64,000 bases of DNA from Luedemannella flava (GCF_039528515.1 NZ_BAAALT010000279.1:9312-73311); one strand, 5' to 3'. Numbered from the stretch's first letter, positions 17,037 to 25,895 are shown. Notes: generated by a model from the sequence alone, not told the origin. Numbers and translations are program-made.

Positions 17037-17441
17037 ATGGGCGAGGACATGGTGCGGCCCTACCTGCGCGACGGGCCCATGGTGCCGGCGCTGCCGGCGG
17101 ACGCGGCGTCGTTGCTGCGCCCCTACCTGCAAACGTCGGGGCGGGTCGAAGCCGCCGACGACGAGCTGGAGATCGAGGCACAGGTCGTCACATCGGCGTA
17201 CGGCCTGAACTCGTTCGGACGCCTGGCGTTCGAGCACCGCGACATCGTCGCCCTGTGCGCCACCACGATGTCGGTGGCGGAGGTGGCCGCCCGCCTGGCG
17301 CTGCACATCGGTGTGGCGAAGGTGCTGGTCGCCGACCTCGCGGCGCTCGGCTGCCTCGTGGTGGAGCGTCCGGACCCTGAACCGGCTGACGACCTGGACA
17401 TGATCGAAAGGGTGATCCGTGGGCTCGAAGGCATCCGCTGA
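17037..17441 (+). CDS. cvnC: DUF742 protein of the conservon (CvnC)
   Basis: A 134-residue DUF742 protein. The N-terminus MVRPYLRDG is typical, followed by an acidic strand and a predicted winged-helix region, CATTMSVAEVAARLALHIGVAKVLVADLAALGCLVV. The family always accompanies the kinase, roadblock and GTPase genes in conservons and may bridge them or bind DNA. The end overlaps the GTPase start by 23 bases. Confidence 0.88.
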   Translation: MGEDMVRPYLRDGPMVPALPADAASLLRPYLQTSGRVEAADDELEIEAQVVTSAYGLNSFGRLAFEHRDIVALCATTMSVAEVAARLALHIGVAKVLVADLAALGCLVVERPDPEPADDLDMIERVIRGLEGIR

Positions 17442-18024
17442 GCCGGCGCGCCGTCCGCCCCGGCCGGTGAAGATCGTTATCGCCGGCGGTTTCGGGGTGG
17501 GCAAGACCACTACGGTGGGCGCGATCTCGGAGATCCGGCCGCTCACCACCGAGGCGGCGATGACCAGCGTCGCGGCGGCCATGGATGACGCCGCGGACGT
17601 GCCCGCCAAGACCCGCACCACCGTGGCGCTGGACTTCGGCTGCATCACGATCGACGAGACGCTCAAGCTCTACCTGTTCGGCACCCCCGGGCAGGACCGG
17701 TTCGACTTCATGTGGCACGACATCTCCCGCGGCGCCCTGGGCGCGCTGGTCATCGTGGACGCGCGCCGGGTCGACGCCTGCTATCCGGCGGTCGACTACT
17801 TCGAACGCATCGGGCTGCCGTTCGTGGTCGGCGTCAACCTGTTCAACGGCCACCTGGACGTCGACCTCACCGAGCTGCGCTGGGCCCTCGCCGTCGGCGA
17901 CGAGGTGCCGCTGATCACGTTCGACGCCCGGGAGAAGCTCTCGGTCCGCGACGCGCTGCTCGCGGTCCTGCGGCGGACCCGGGAGCGGGCGCGGGCGCGC
18001 GCGGCCGAACACGCGACCGGATAG
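17419..18024 (+). CDS. cvnD: Small GTPase of the conservon (CvnD)
   Basis: A 201-residue P-loop GTPase from a GTG inside the end of the upstream gene. G1 is GGFGVGKTT and G3 is FGTPGQDRF, the usual DxxG region in this family. The G4 position reads GVNLFNG rather than NKxD, which is the normal variant for CvnD/MglA-like proteins. It probably cycles under control of the roadblock protein and the kinase, as proposed for Streptomyces conservons. The C-terminus is Arg/Ala-rich. Confidence 0.88.
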   Translation: MGSKASAEPARRPPRPVKIVIAGGFGVGKTTTVGAISEIRPLTTEAAMTSVAAAMDDAADVPAKTRTTVALDFGCITIDETLKLYLFGTPGQDRFDFMWHDISRGALGALVIVDARRVDACYPAVDYFERIGLPFVVGVNLFNGHLDVDLTELRWALAVGDEVPLITFDAREKLSVRDALLAVLRRTRERARARAAEHATG

Positions 18025-18065
18025 CCGACTGCCGCGCGGCCCGCGTGTCGGCCAGAGTGTCCATC

Positions 18066-20186
18066 ATGGATGAACTGCTCGACCGGGTGGGCGAGCGGCT
18101 GACCCCGCTGTTCGACCGGTACGACGCGCTGATCGACCAGGCGCGCCGGCGGCTCGACGAGACCGCCGGCGGCCCGCTGAAGAGCTGGCTGCGACCGATC
18201 CTCGTGGCGCTCGCCGTGACGATCGGCCTCGTGCTGGCCCTGCGGTTGATCCTCACCGCGCTCACGGCGGGCGGGTCGGCGGGGCGCTGGGCGGGTGCCG
18301 TGCTCGCCTCCGTGCTCGCGCTGATCCTGCTCGTGGTCGTGATCCGCAACGTGGTCATCTCACTGATCGAGCCCGACGAGCGGCGCCTGCTGCTGCTCGC
18401 CCTGCTCACCTCGGTCGCGGCCGTACTCATCGGGGTGGAGGCCTTCGCCACGCTGACGGTGGCCCTCGCCGACCAGGGCGGGGCATTGTGGACGGTCGAG
18501 CGGTTCTACCTCTGGCACCTGGTCGACTCGGTGCCCCTGCTGGAGATCCCGCAACGGCTCGGCTGGGTCGAGCCGGCCGTGCTGCCGGGGCTGCCGGGCC
18601 GGCTGCTGGAGCTCGGCTTCACCCTGCTGGTCATCCCGCCGTTGGTCCGGGTGGGCGTCGCGGCGTACGGGTTCGTGGAGGGTCAGGCCCAGCAGCGCCG
18701 CTACACCCGGGCCGTGGCGGGCAAGCTGCGCGGCACCGGCTCGTTCACCTCCGACCCGGACGTGCCGGAGCTGCTGGTCGTGGGCGCCGGCGCGGGTGCC
18801 GCCTGGGTGGCCGGCTCGCTCTACCTGGACGGCACGCTGCGGGTGTGGTCGCTGGCCACCGTGGCGGTCCTGGTGACGGTCGCGGCGCTCCTCGTGGTCG
18901 CGGCGACCGCCGGCATCGTGGTCGGCGAACTGGCCGAGCAGGCCGGGCTCGTCACGTTCGGGCTGGCGGCGGCGCTGGTGTGGTTGGACAGCCCGGCGCG
19001 CGACGCGCTGCTGCCGGCCGCCGACACCTGGGGCGTGTGGGGCCGGATCTGGGCCACCCTGGGCGTCTGGGTCGTCGTACTGCTGGTCGTCCTCGTGCTG
19101 GCCTGGGCGACGCCCGAGTTCACGGACGCGGTCATCGCGGCGGCGCTGGTGCTCGGCTTCCTCGGCGCTGACGCGCCGGCCGCGACGTGGCTGCGCGCGC
19201 ACCTGACGTGGCAGCCGTGGGGCGTGCCGCTGAGCCGCGTGGTGGTGGCGGCGTGCGCCTGCTTCGCCGTGGCGTACCTGCTGCGGACGCTGTGGTGGGC
19301 CGCGCGCCGCCCGCCCGTGCTGGGCCATCTCGACCTGCACGACACCGCCAGCGGCCTGCGTCAGGACCTGCGCGGGTACGCCCTGGTAGCCGTCCAGATC
19401 GTGGTCGCGGCCGGCGCTGCCCTGACGCTGCTGCGCGCAGCGTCGGTCGCCGGGCTCGACGGCCCTGCCGGCGGGTCGTGGACCGCCGCGTCACTGGGGC
19501 TGCACGCCGCCGCGTGGCATGTCGTCGACTCGCTGCCCGGGCCCGACGTGGCGGAGATCCTCGGCTGGCGGCTCACCGCCGACGTGACCGGCCCGTGGGC
19601 GGGCCTGGTCCTGGTGGTCGCCGTGGCGGCGGTGGTCATCTTCTCGGGCCTGCCGATCCTGCGCACCATCGTGCTGTGGGCGCGGCTGACCGCGAGCCGC
19701 CCGCGCACCGGCCAGGCGCTCGCCGCCATGCCCGACGAGGTGGTGGCCAACCTGCGTGCCGTCGTCGACTTCCTCGCCGTCGAGGCCACCGGTCAACCCT
19801 CGCGGTACGTACCGCCGCGCCGCCGCGCCTGGCCCTACCGTCAGGATCAGGCCGTCGTCACGTCGCCGTCGGTGGAGGCGGAGCGCCGCCTCGTCGACGC
19901 CGAGCTGCAACGGCCGCGCCTGCTCGACCTCTACGGCAGTCCGTCGCAGTGGTACGACCTGGCCGACGCCGCCCTGCGGCGTACCGCCGAGGCGTACCGC
20001 TCCTGGGTGCGGGTGCCCCGCCCGTTCAGCTTCACGTCCGGCGTGATCATGCAGCGCTCGGTGAACTCCGAGCTCGGTGACAAGGTGGCGGCGGCGCGGG
20101 AGGCGGTCGACGAGTTCGCCGACGCGGTCGCCCGTTGGCACGCGGCCTGGCGCGACAGCCCCGGCGACGAGCCCCGGTCGGGGTGA
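18066..20186 (+). CDS. Large polytopic membrane protein, function unknown
   Basis: A 706-residue protein. A short amphipathic N-terminus (MDELLDRVGERLTPLFDRYDALIDQARRRLDE) precedes at least twelve hydrophobic segments between residues 45 and 540 and a soluble C-terminal region of about 160 residues. The segment YLWHLVDSVPLLEIPQRLGW in the first half is echoed by ACS-like LHAAAWHVVDSLPGPDVAEILGW in the second. This hints at an internal repeat around 'HLVDSLPxxxIxxxLGW', a motif also seen in ion-channel-like proteins; I do not assign a function. A GTG at 18057 is an alternative start. It follows the conservon by 41 bases and may be co-transcribed. Confidence 0.72.
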   Translation: MDELLDRVGERLTPLFDRYDALIDQARRRLDETAGGPLKSWLRPILVALAVTIGLVLALRLILTALTAGGSAGRWAGAVLASVLALILLVVVIRNVVISLIEPDERRLLLLALLTSVAAVLIGVEAFATLTVALADQGGALWTVERFYLWHLVDSVPLLEIPQRLGWVEPAVLPGLPGRLLELGFTLLVIPPLVRVGVAAYGFVEGQAQQRRYTRAVAGKLRGTGSFTSDPDVPELLVVGAGAGAAWVAGSLYLDGTLRVWSLATVAVLVTVAALLVVAATAGIVVGELAEQAGLVTFGLAAALVWLDSPARDALLPAADTWGVWGRIWATLGVWVVVLLVVLVLAWATPEFTDAVIAAALVLGFLGADAPAATWLRAHLTWQPWGVPLSRVVVAACACFAVAYLLRTLWWAARRPPVLGHLDLHDTASGLRQDLRGYALVAVQIVVAAGAALTLLRAASVAGLDGPAGGSWTAASLGLHAAAWHVVDSLPGPDVAEILGWRLTADVTGPWAGLVLVVAVAAVVIFSGLPILRTIVLWARLTASRPRTGQALAAMPDEVVANLRAVVDFLAVEATGQPSRYVPPRRRAWPYRQDQAVVTSPSVEAERRLVDAELQRPRLLDLYGSPSQWYDLADAALRRTAEAYRSWVRVPRPFSFTSGVIMQRSVNSELGDKVAAAREAVDEFADAVARWHAAWRDSPGDEPRSG

Positions 20187-20275
20187 GCAGGGCACGGCGT
20201 GTCCGTGCGGGTCCGCCAGGCCGGCGCGGTAAGACTGGTCCGGGAACCCCTCCTACGACGTAGCGAGGAGTGTTC

Positions 20276-21352
20276 ATGCGGGTCACCTTCCGACGAGTGC
20301 TGGCGGCCGCGGTGGCGGTCGTGCTGCTGCCCGTGCCGGCCCGGGCGACGCCACCGGTTCCCCGGGTGAACACGGCCGGCATGGCGGTGCTGGCCGGCTC
20401 GACGATCGTGCGGCCCGACGGCACGCGGATCCGGTTGACCCTGCCGCGCGGGATGGAGCCGAACGCGGCGGTTGAGGTGCCCGCCGGGTTCCTGGTGGCG
20501 GTCATCAACCTACGCGCGAGTACCTCCACGTTGTGGCTGTTCCCCCACTCGGGTACCCCGCACTCCGCGCCGATCGGTGATCCGACCCTGGGCCGGTGGG
20601 CGGTCACCCGTGACGGCGCCACGGTCATCGCCACCGCGTCCACGCCCGGTCACAACACCTTCGTCGCGTACGCGCTGCCGTCGTTGAGCGAGCGCGCGAG
20701 GACCCGCTTCGCCGGCCCGACCGACCCCGGGCCGATGGTCCTGGGGAACGTGGGCGAGCAGGTTGTCCTCACCCACGTCGACGAGGACGTCCGTCGCGGC
20801 ACCACCGGCGTCTGGGACCTGCGCACGGGGCACCTGCGACGGTCGGCGCAGCCGCTGCGCGCCTGGGGCGTGGCGCGCGACGGCCGCCTGCTGTACCGAC
20901 TGGAGCGCGGCGACGCCGGGGAGCCGCCCGTCTCGGCGTGCGTCGACACGGTCGTCATCGACGGGTCCGGCCAGATCCGGGCGACGCCCACCGGGGTGTG
21001 CGGACAGCAGGGCGGACGCCTGATCCAGGGCAGCATCTCCCCGGACGGCGCGTCGGCGCTCATCCTGCACTGGCGGACGCCGACGATTGAGAGCGTCCGC
21101 TCCGCCACCGTGACCACCGCCGACCTGCACGCGGGCCGGTGGCGGCCGGTGCGACTGCCGGGCAACCTGATGTATCCGCTGTTCTGGGACACCGACCGGA
21201 CCTTCATCACGATGGTGGTTGAGCCGTTCGGCTACGCGCGGTGTGGCGTCACCGGCCGGTGCGCCCGGCTGGTCATGCCCCGCGTCCCGTCGGTGGACCC
21301 GACGACCATCAAGCCCATCCAGCGCGTAGGCGTGCGACCCGCGGCCGGATAG
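20276..21352 (+). CDS. Secreted beta-propeller-like protein, paralog 1 of 3
   Basis: A 358-residue precursor starting at the ATG after GAGGAG (20265-20270). Its signal peptide ends near ARA|TPP. The mature protein is built of repeated short strands with conserved phrases shared by the next two genes: AGMAVLAGSTIVRPDGTRIRL near the start, WGVARDGRLLYRLE in the middle, and TADLHAGRWRPV and LFWDTDRTFIT near the end. The pattern resembles TolB/WD-like propellers. Cys pairs in the second half (SACVDT, GVCGQQ, RCGVTGRCAR) may form disulfides. No enzymatic motif is visible. Function is unknown. Confidence 0.75.
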   Translation: MRVTFRRVLAAAVAVVLLPVPARATPPVPRVNTAGMAVLAGSTIVRPDGTRIRLTLPRGMEPNAAVEVPAGFLVAVINLRASTSTLWLFPHSGTPHSAPIGDPTLGRWAVTRDGATVIATASTPGHNTFVAYALPSLSERARTRFAGPTDPGPMVLGNVGEQVVLTHVDEDVRRGTTGVWDLRTGHLRRSAQPLRAWGVARDGRLLYRLERGDAGEPPVSACVDTVVIDGSGQIRATPTGVCGQQGGRLIQGSISPDGASALILHWRTPTIESVRSATVTTADLHAGRWRPVRLPGNLMYPLFWDTDRTFITMVVEPFGYARCGVTGRCARLVMPRVPSVDPTTIKPIQRVGVRPAAG

Positions 21353-21407
21353 TCGCGCTGATCGCCGACGCGCTGCGCTGACCGGCCCGGCGTGTCCGGG
21401 CCCGGAC

Positions 21408-21425
21408 GTCACCCGTACGGGTGAC
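21408..21425. promoter_or_regulatory. 18-bp perfect palindrome upstream of paralog 2
   Basis: GTCACCCGTACGGGTGAC reads the same on both strands. Its end lies 42 bases before the start codon of paralog 2. An almost identical palindrome sits at exactly the same distance before paralog 3, so it is probably an operator or core-promoter element of this gene family. Confidence 0.65.
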
Positions 21426-21467
21426 ACTAGGCGTGTCGCCCCTCACCCGACGTGTTGAGGAGCGATT

Positions 21468-22571
21468 GTGCGCGTAACCCGCTGGGCGGCCATGGGGACG
21501 GCGGTGGCACTGCTGCTGCCGTTCTCGACCCCGGCCGCCGCGACCACGCCGGCGAACCCGGCCGGCATGGCGATCCTGGCCGGCTCGACGATCGTGCGGG
21601 CCGACGGCACCCACGTCCGGCTCGACCTGCCGCGCGGCACGGTCGCGGAGACTGCGGCGGCGACGCCGCACGGGTACCTCGTGGCGGCGTCGACCGGCGA
21701 CACCTCACGGCTGTGGCTGTTCCCCAGCGCCGGCGCCCCGCGGAGCGTGCCGCTCGGCACCACGCTCGGCGTGGAACACTGGACGGTCACCCACGATGGC
21801 TCGATGGTCGTGGCGACCCTGCCGGGCCCGTCGGCCACCGTGGGCTCGCACGTCATGGTCGCGTACGCGCTGCCGTCGTTACGGGAACACGCCCGGGTGC
21901 GGTTCGCCGCGGCGTGGCGGGACGCGCTGTTGTCATCCATGGGTCCCCTGATAACCGGCACAGTGGACCGGCGGATCGTGGCCAACGATCTCGGCGGCCC
22001 GTCCATCAGCGGGATCATCGGCGTCTGGGACCCGCTTACCCGCAACCTCAGCAGGTCGACAGCCTTCGCGCACAGCTGGGGCGCGACGCGCGACGGGCGC
22101 GCGCTCTACCGCCTGGACCGCTACGGCCCGCGTGGCTGGCGATACCAGGACATCGCGTCGGCCTGCGTGGACCTGGCCCCGATCACGGCGGCCGGCCAGA
22201 TCCCGTTCCGGCACACGGGCCTGTGCGGGGAGTTCGTCACGCGCCTGCTCATCGGCATCGTCTCGCCGGGCGGCTCACACGCGGTGGTGATGGAGCTGCG
22301 CAACCTGGTGGAGATCGTCTTTCGCACGGCGGTCGTCCGCACGGCCGACCTGCACGCGGGGCGCTGGCAGCCGGCCTGGATCAACGAGGAGTACGGGGAT
22401 CCGGACTTCTGGGACACCGACTCGACATTCCTGGTCAAGGAGCGCAACACCGGGAAGTACCGACGCTGCGGTGGCGACGGCCGGTGCCTGGCGCTGAGGA
22501 TGCCGCGGGTGCCGGGCGTCGAGGAGGGCGACATGAAGCCGATCGAGCGCGCAGGGTTCGGTGGCAGCTAG
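21468..22571 (+). CDS. Secreted beta-propeller-like protein, paralog 2 of 3
   Basis: A 367-residue precursor from a GTG preceded by GAGGAG. The signal peptide ends near AAA|TTP. It shares the family phrases AGMAILAGSTIVRADGTHVRL, WGATRDGRALYRLD, TADLHAGRWQPAWI and DFWDTDSTFLV. It also has the Cys-rich end (YRRCGGDGRCLALRMPRVPGV) found in paralog 1. Tandem duplication with divergence is the simplest history. It has its own upstream palindrome, so it may be transcribed separately. Confidence 0.75.
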   Translation: MRVTRWAAMGTAVALLLPFSTPAAATTPANPAGMAILAGSTIVRADGTHVRLDLPRGTVAETAAATPHGYLVAASTGDTSRLWLFPSAGAPRSVPLGTTLGVEHWTVTHDGSMVVATLPGPSATVGSHVMVAYALPSLREHARVRFAAAWRDALLSSMGPLITGTVDRRIVANDLGGPSISGIIGVWDPLTRNLSRSTAFAHSWGATRDGRALYRLDRYGPRGWRYQDIASACVDLAPITAAGQIPFRHTGLCGEFVTRLLIGIVSPGGSHAVVMELRNLVEIVFRTAVVRTADLHAGRWQPAWINEEYGDPDFWDTDSTFLVKERNTGKYRRCGGDGRCLALRMPRVPGVEEGDMKPIERAGFGGS

Positions 22572-22592
22572 CCGGCGTGTCTGTGCCTCCCC

Positions 22593-22610
22593 GTCACCCG
22601 ACCGGGTGAC
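22593..22610. promoter_or_regulatory. 18-bp near-perfect palindrome upstream of paralog 3
   Basis: GTCACCCGACCGGGTGAC differs from the element before paralog 2 only in the central bases. It ends 42 bases before the ATG of paralog 3, the same spacing. The homologous stretch before paralog 1 (about 20216-20236) is diverged but still aligns at its right end (GGTAAGACT against GGTGACACT). Confidence 0.65.
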
Positions 22611-22652
22611 ACTGGGGCGCGACACCCCTCCCGCGATGTGAGTGGGGTGTGC

Positions 22653-23690
22653 ATGCGCACGACTCTTCGGCGGACGCTGGCCGCCTCCATGATCCTTCTA
22701 CTCGTGCCGGCCGCGACTCCCGCGGTTGCCGCGCGGGCCGTCCCGGCGCCGACGCCGCGCGGCTACACGGCCGGCATGGCCGTCCTCGCCGGTTCGACCA
22801 TCGTGCGGCCGGACGGCACGCGTATCCGGCTCGCCCTGCCGCGCGGGGCCGAGCCGATGAACGCGGTCGAGGTGCCCACCGGATTCCTCGTGAGCACCCT
22901 CGAGGGCCACGACCACAACCTGTGGCACTTCCCCCACCGGGGAACGCCGGGCCAGGTGCGGATCGGCAGCGACGTCGACGCCGGGATCTGGGACGTCACC
23001 GGGGACGGTGCCACGGTCGTGGCGACCACGGGGACCGTGAACGTCCTCGCCGCGTACGCGGTGCCGTCGCTGCGGCAGCGCAGCAGGATCCGGTTCGCCG
23101 GCCCGGCCGGCTCGGAGCCGACGATCCGGGGCATCACGGGGCAGCGCGTCGTGCTGGTCCACGCCGACGACCGGGGCGCCGGGACGGTCGCCATCTGGGA
23201 CCTGCGACTACGCAGACTGACCCGGACCCCCGGTTCGATCTACAGCTGGGGTGTCTCGCGCGATGGCCGGATGCTGTACCGGCTGGACAGTCGCACCTCC
23301 GCCTGCGTCGACCTGGTCGCCATCGCGCGGTCCGGGCTGGTCCCGGTGACCCGAACCGGGCTGTGCGGCCGCACCGCCGAGCGGTTGATCCAGGGGGACC
23401 TCTCGCCGGACGGCGCGTCGGCGGTCGTCTTCTACTGGCTGGGCGACTGGGAGGAGACCCCGCCCTCGCTGGTGCGCACCGCCGATCTGCACGCCGGCCG
23501 CTGGCGGCCGACCCCGCTGCCCGACACGGTGCTCCCGCCGCTGTTCTGGGACACCGGCACCACGTTCATCACGGTGGGGGGATTCCCCGCCGGGTACCGG
23601 CGATGCCAGACGAACGGCCGGTGCGTCCGGCTGGTCCTGTCGCACGTGCCGAACGGCGAGGGGACCCTGGTCCGGCGGGTGGGCCTGTGA
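22653..23690 (+). CDS. Secreted beta-propeller-like protein, paralog 3 of 3
   Basis: A 345-residue precursor. The ATG at 22653 was chosen by alignment with the two upstream paralogs; a GTG at 22638 is also in frame. The signal peptide ends near AVA|ARA. It carries the same blocks as its paralogs: AGMAVLAGSTIVRPDGTRIRL, WGVSRDGRMLYRLD, TADLHAGRWRPTPL, LFWDTGTTFIT and the Cys pair RRCQTNGRCVRL. Function is unknown; all three are predicted to be exported. Confidence 0.75.
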   Translation: MRTTLRRTLAASMILLLVPAATPAVAARAVPAPTPRGYTAGMAVLAGSTIVRPDGTRIRLALPRGAEPMNAVEVPTGFLVSTLEGHDHNLWHFPHRGTPGQVRIGSDVDAGIWDVTGDGATVVATTGTVNVLAAYAVPSLRQRSRIRFAGPAGSEPTIRGITGQRVVLVHADDRGAGTVAIWDLRLRRLTRTPGSIYSWGVSRDGRMLYRLDSRTSACVDLVAIARSGLVPVTRTGLCGRTAERLIQGDLSPDGASAVVFYWLGDWEETPPSLVRTADLHAGRWRPTPLPDTVLPPLFWDTGTTFITVGGFPAGYRRCQTNGRCVRLVLSHVPNGEGTLVRRVGL

Positions 23691-23695
23691 GGAAT

Positions 23696-23745
23696 GCCGG
23701 GCGCGCCGGCCGCGGTGGCCCGGTCACCGGCCCGGCGCGCCCGGC
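23696..23745. terminator. Bidirectional terminator hairpin
   Basis: A 13-bp perfect stem (GCCGGGCGCGCCG at 23696-23708 and its complement at 23733-23745) lies in the 60-base gap between the convergent paralog 3 and MFS genes. Confidence 0.7.
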
Positions 23746-23750
23746 GGTAG

Positions 23751-25178
23751 CTAGTCGGCCGCGACCGCTGCCAGCGGTTTGGCCACCGCCGGCACGGGCG
23801 TGTCCTCGACGGCCTCGCCCGTCGCCGGCAGGAACGTCGCAAGGACCGCCCCGGCCGCGAGGATGACGGCGCCGACCAGTTCGGCGGCGCGCATCCCGTC
23901 GGTGAACCGCTGACCGTCGGCGTAGCCGCCGACCGTGGAGAACACGACGCCGAGCACCGCGACGCCGAGCACCGTGCCGAGCTGGCGCAGCGTGTTGGAC
24001 GTGCCGGACGCGACGCCCTCGTACCCGCGCGGCGCGAAGCCCAGCGTGACCCGGGCGATGGGGGCGAAGAACAGCCCCATGCCGAGCCCGGCCAGCACGA
24101 ACGGCAGGACGAGCTCGCCGTAGGGCACGTCCGGCCGGGCGATCGCGCCGAGCGCGCCGATGCCGGCGGCCTGCAGCGCGAGCGACAGGGCGAGCACCCA
24201 CCGGGCGCCGATGCGGTCGGCGAGGATGCCCGACACGGGCGCGGCCAGCGCCGGCACGGCCGTCCACGGCAGGGTGCGGACCCCGGCCTCCAATGGGGAG
24301 TAGCCCTGCACGGTCTGCAGGAACTGCGCCCCCACGAACACCGCGCCGAACATCCCGAACGCCATCACGAAGGCGACGCCGTTGGCGATCGCGAACCCGC
24401 GGCTCGCGACGCCCCGCCCACGGAAGAGGGTGAGCGGAACCATCGGGTGCGGCGCCCGCGCCTGCCACCACAGAAAAACCATCAGCAGTACGCCGCCGGC
24501 GACCAGCGAGGTCAGCACCGGCCCGCTCGTCCAGCCGTGCTCCCCACCGCGCACCAGGCCGAAGACCAGCCCGAACAGGGCCACCGTGGCCAGGCCGACG
24601 CCGAGCGGGTCGAGCCGGCCGGCGCCGCCGCGGCTCTCCCGCAGCAGGGCCACGAGCGGGAGCAGCACGAGCCCGACGGGCACGTTGATCCAGAAGATCC
24701 ACTGCCAGGAGCCCTGGTCGACGACCGCGCCGCCGATGACCGGTCCGAGCCCGACGCCCAGGCCCGACATGGCGCCCCAGATGCCCAGCGCGGTGCCGCG
24801 CTTCTCCGGCGGCACCGCGTCCGCCAGGATCGTCAGCGTCAGCGGCATGACCATGGCGCCGCCGAGACCCTGCACCGCCCGGGCGGCGACGAGCGTGCCG
24901 ATGTCGGGGGAGAGGGCGGCGGCCGCCGAGGCGAGGGTGAACACGGCCAGGCCGATGGCGAGCAGGCGCCGCCGGCCGAACCGGTCGCCCAGCGCGGCGG
25001 CGGTCAGCAGGAACACCGCGAACGTCAGCGTGTACGCGTTGACCGTCCACTCCAGCCCTTCGAGGCCGGTGTTGAGCTCCACGCGGATGACCGGCAGCGC
25101 GTTGGTCACCACGAGGTTGTCCATGGTGACCATGAAGACCGCGATCCCCGTGACGACGAAGGTCCACAGCCGTGCCAT
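23751..25178 (-). CDS. MFS drug exporter of the 14-TM DHA2 (EmrB/QacA) family
   Basis: A 475-residue protein; the ATG at 25178 follows GAGGAG. The family motifs are present: NVVLV-type start TMDNLVVTNALPVI, motif A GDRFGRRR, motif C GLGVGLGPVIGG, and WQWIFWINVPVGL after TM6. About 14 hydrophobic segments are visible. It should export hydrophobic or cationic compounds using the proton gradient. The gene lies downstream of a TetR gene on the same strand, and both have a matching palindromic operator, so the exporter is probably de-repressed by its substrate. Confidence 0.88.
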   Translation of the reverse strand: MARLWTFVVTGIAVFMVTMDNLVVTNALPVIRVELNTGLEGLEWTVNAYTLTFAVFLLTAAALGDRFGRRRLLAIGLAVFTLASAAAALSPDIGTLVAARAVQGLGGAMVMPLTLTILADAVPPEKRGTALGIWGAMSGLGVGLGPVIGGAVVDQGSWQWIFWINVPVGLVLLPLVALLRESRGGAGRLDPLGVGLATVALFGLVFGLVRGGEHGWTSGPVLTSLVAGGVLLMVFLWWQARAPHPMVPLTLFRGRGVASRGFAIANGVAFVMAFGMFGAVFVGAQFLQTVQGYSPLEAGVRTLPWTAVPALAAPVSGILADRIGARWVLALSLALQAAGIGALGAIARPDVPYGELVLPFVLAGLGMGLFFAPIARVTLGFAPRGYEGVASGTSNTLRQLGTVLGVAVLGVVFSTVGGYADGQRFTDGMRAAELVGAVILAAGAVLATFLPATGEAVEDTPVPAVAKPLAAVAAD

Positions 25179-25194
25179 TACCACTCCTCGATCA

Positions 25195-25217
25195 TTAGTG
25201 ATTGGTCACTAACTTTG
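25195..25217. promoter_or_regulatory. TetR operator before the MFS exporter
   Basis: TTAGTGATTGGTCACTAA (25195-25212) is a palindrome with seven-base arms. It is followed by CTTTG, and the whole 23-base element recurs with four changes, in opposite orientation, before the TetR gene. It lies 17 bases upstream of the exporter ATG. Confidence 0.75.
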
Positions 25218-25254
25218 CTGGGCGCGCGTCGGCGGGCGCCGGATGGGCGGGATG

Positions 25255-25812
25255 TCAGGGGGTGGGGCGGGTATCGACGAGGCCCATGAGCGCCTCGCCC
25301 AGTTGTTCGGTGATGCGCGGCAGCTCCAGCGCGGCGAACACGTTGAGCAGCATGCCGCTCGCCATGAACTGCATGATCCGTTTCTCGTCGGTGCCGGACA
25401 GGCGGGCGATCTGCTGCCAGAGGCCGGCCAACCGGCGTCGGGCCAGCGCCCGGACCTCGTCGTCGTGGCAGGCGGCGGACCACATCTGCAACTGCATCTG
25501 CAGCACGGGCCGGTCCTCCAGCAGGCCGTTGTAGGACAGCCCCATCGCCGTGAGCGCGTCCTCACCGGTCAGCCCGTCGGCCGCCGCCTCGAACCGCAGC
25601 TCCAACCGGTCGAAGCAGTAGTCGATGGAGGCGAGGAAGATCGCCTTCTTCGACGGGAACAGCCGGAACAGGTACGGCTGGGAGACGCCGACCCGGCGCG
25701 CGATCGCCTCCGTGGTGGCGGCCGCGTAGCCGTGCTGACCGAACTCGACCCGGGCGGCGCGCAGCACTGCCTCGCGACGCTCGTCGGCACTCATCCGGAC
25801 CGTGGGGCTCAC
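25255..25812 (-). CDS. TetR-family transcriptional repressor
   Basis: A 185-residue protein. The N-terminal helix-turn-helix is RREAVLRAARVEFGQHGYAATTEAIARRVGVSQPYLFRLFPSKKAIF-like (about residues 11-58). The rest is the all-helical ligand-binding and dimerisation domain. The start is a GTG at 25812; an ATG seven codons later is possible. Operators before it and before the downstream MFS gene suggest auto-repression and control of the exporter. Confidence 0.88.
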   Translation of the reverse strand: MSPTVRMSADERREAVLRAARVEFGQHGYAAATTEAIARRVGVSQPYLFRLFPSKKAIFLASIDYCFDRLELRFEAAADGLTGEDALTAMGLSYNGLLEDRPVLQMQLQMWSAACHDDEVRALARRRLAGLWQQIARLSGTDEKRIMQFMASGMLLNVFAALELPRITEQLGEALMGLVDTRPTP

Positions 25813-25814
25813 GG

Positions 25815-25840
25815 CTCAAAGTTATTGGCCAATAACTAAC
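25815..25840. promoter_or_regulatory. TetR operator before the TetR gene
   Basis: The core GTTATTGGCCAATAAC (25821-25836) is a perfect 16-bp palindrome nine bases upstream of the start codon. With its flanks it matches the site at 25195-25217 on the opposite strand. Confidence 0.75.
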
Positions 25841-25866
25841 CCGTCAAGCGCCGTGCGTTTATTCGG

Positions 25867-25895
25867 TTGTCCGGGGTCGGCCTGTTGCCTACCGT
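25867..25895 (+). promoter_or_regulatory. Promoter of short transcription unit 1
   Basis: TTGTCC (25867-25872) and TACCGT (25890-25895) are separated by exactly 17 bases. The unit at 28432 has the same arrangement, and GCCTACCGTTGT is identical in both. The pattern fits the housekeeping sigma factor. Confidence 0.7.
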
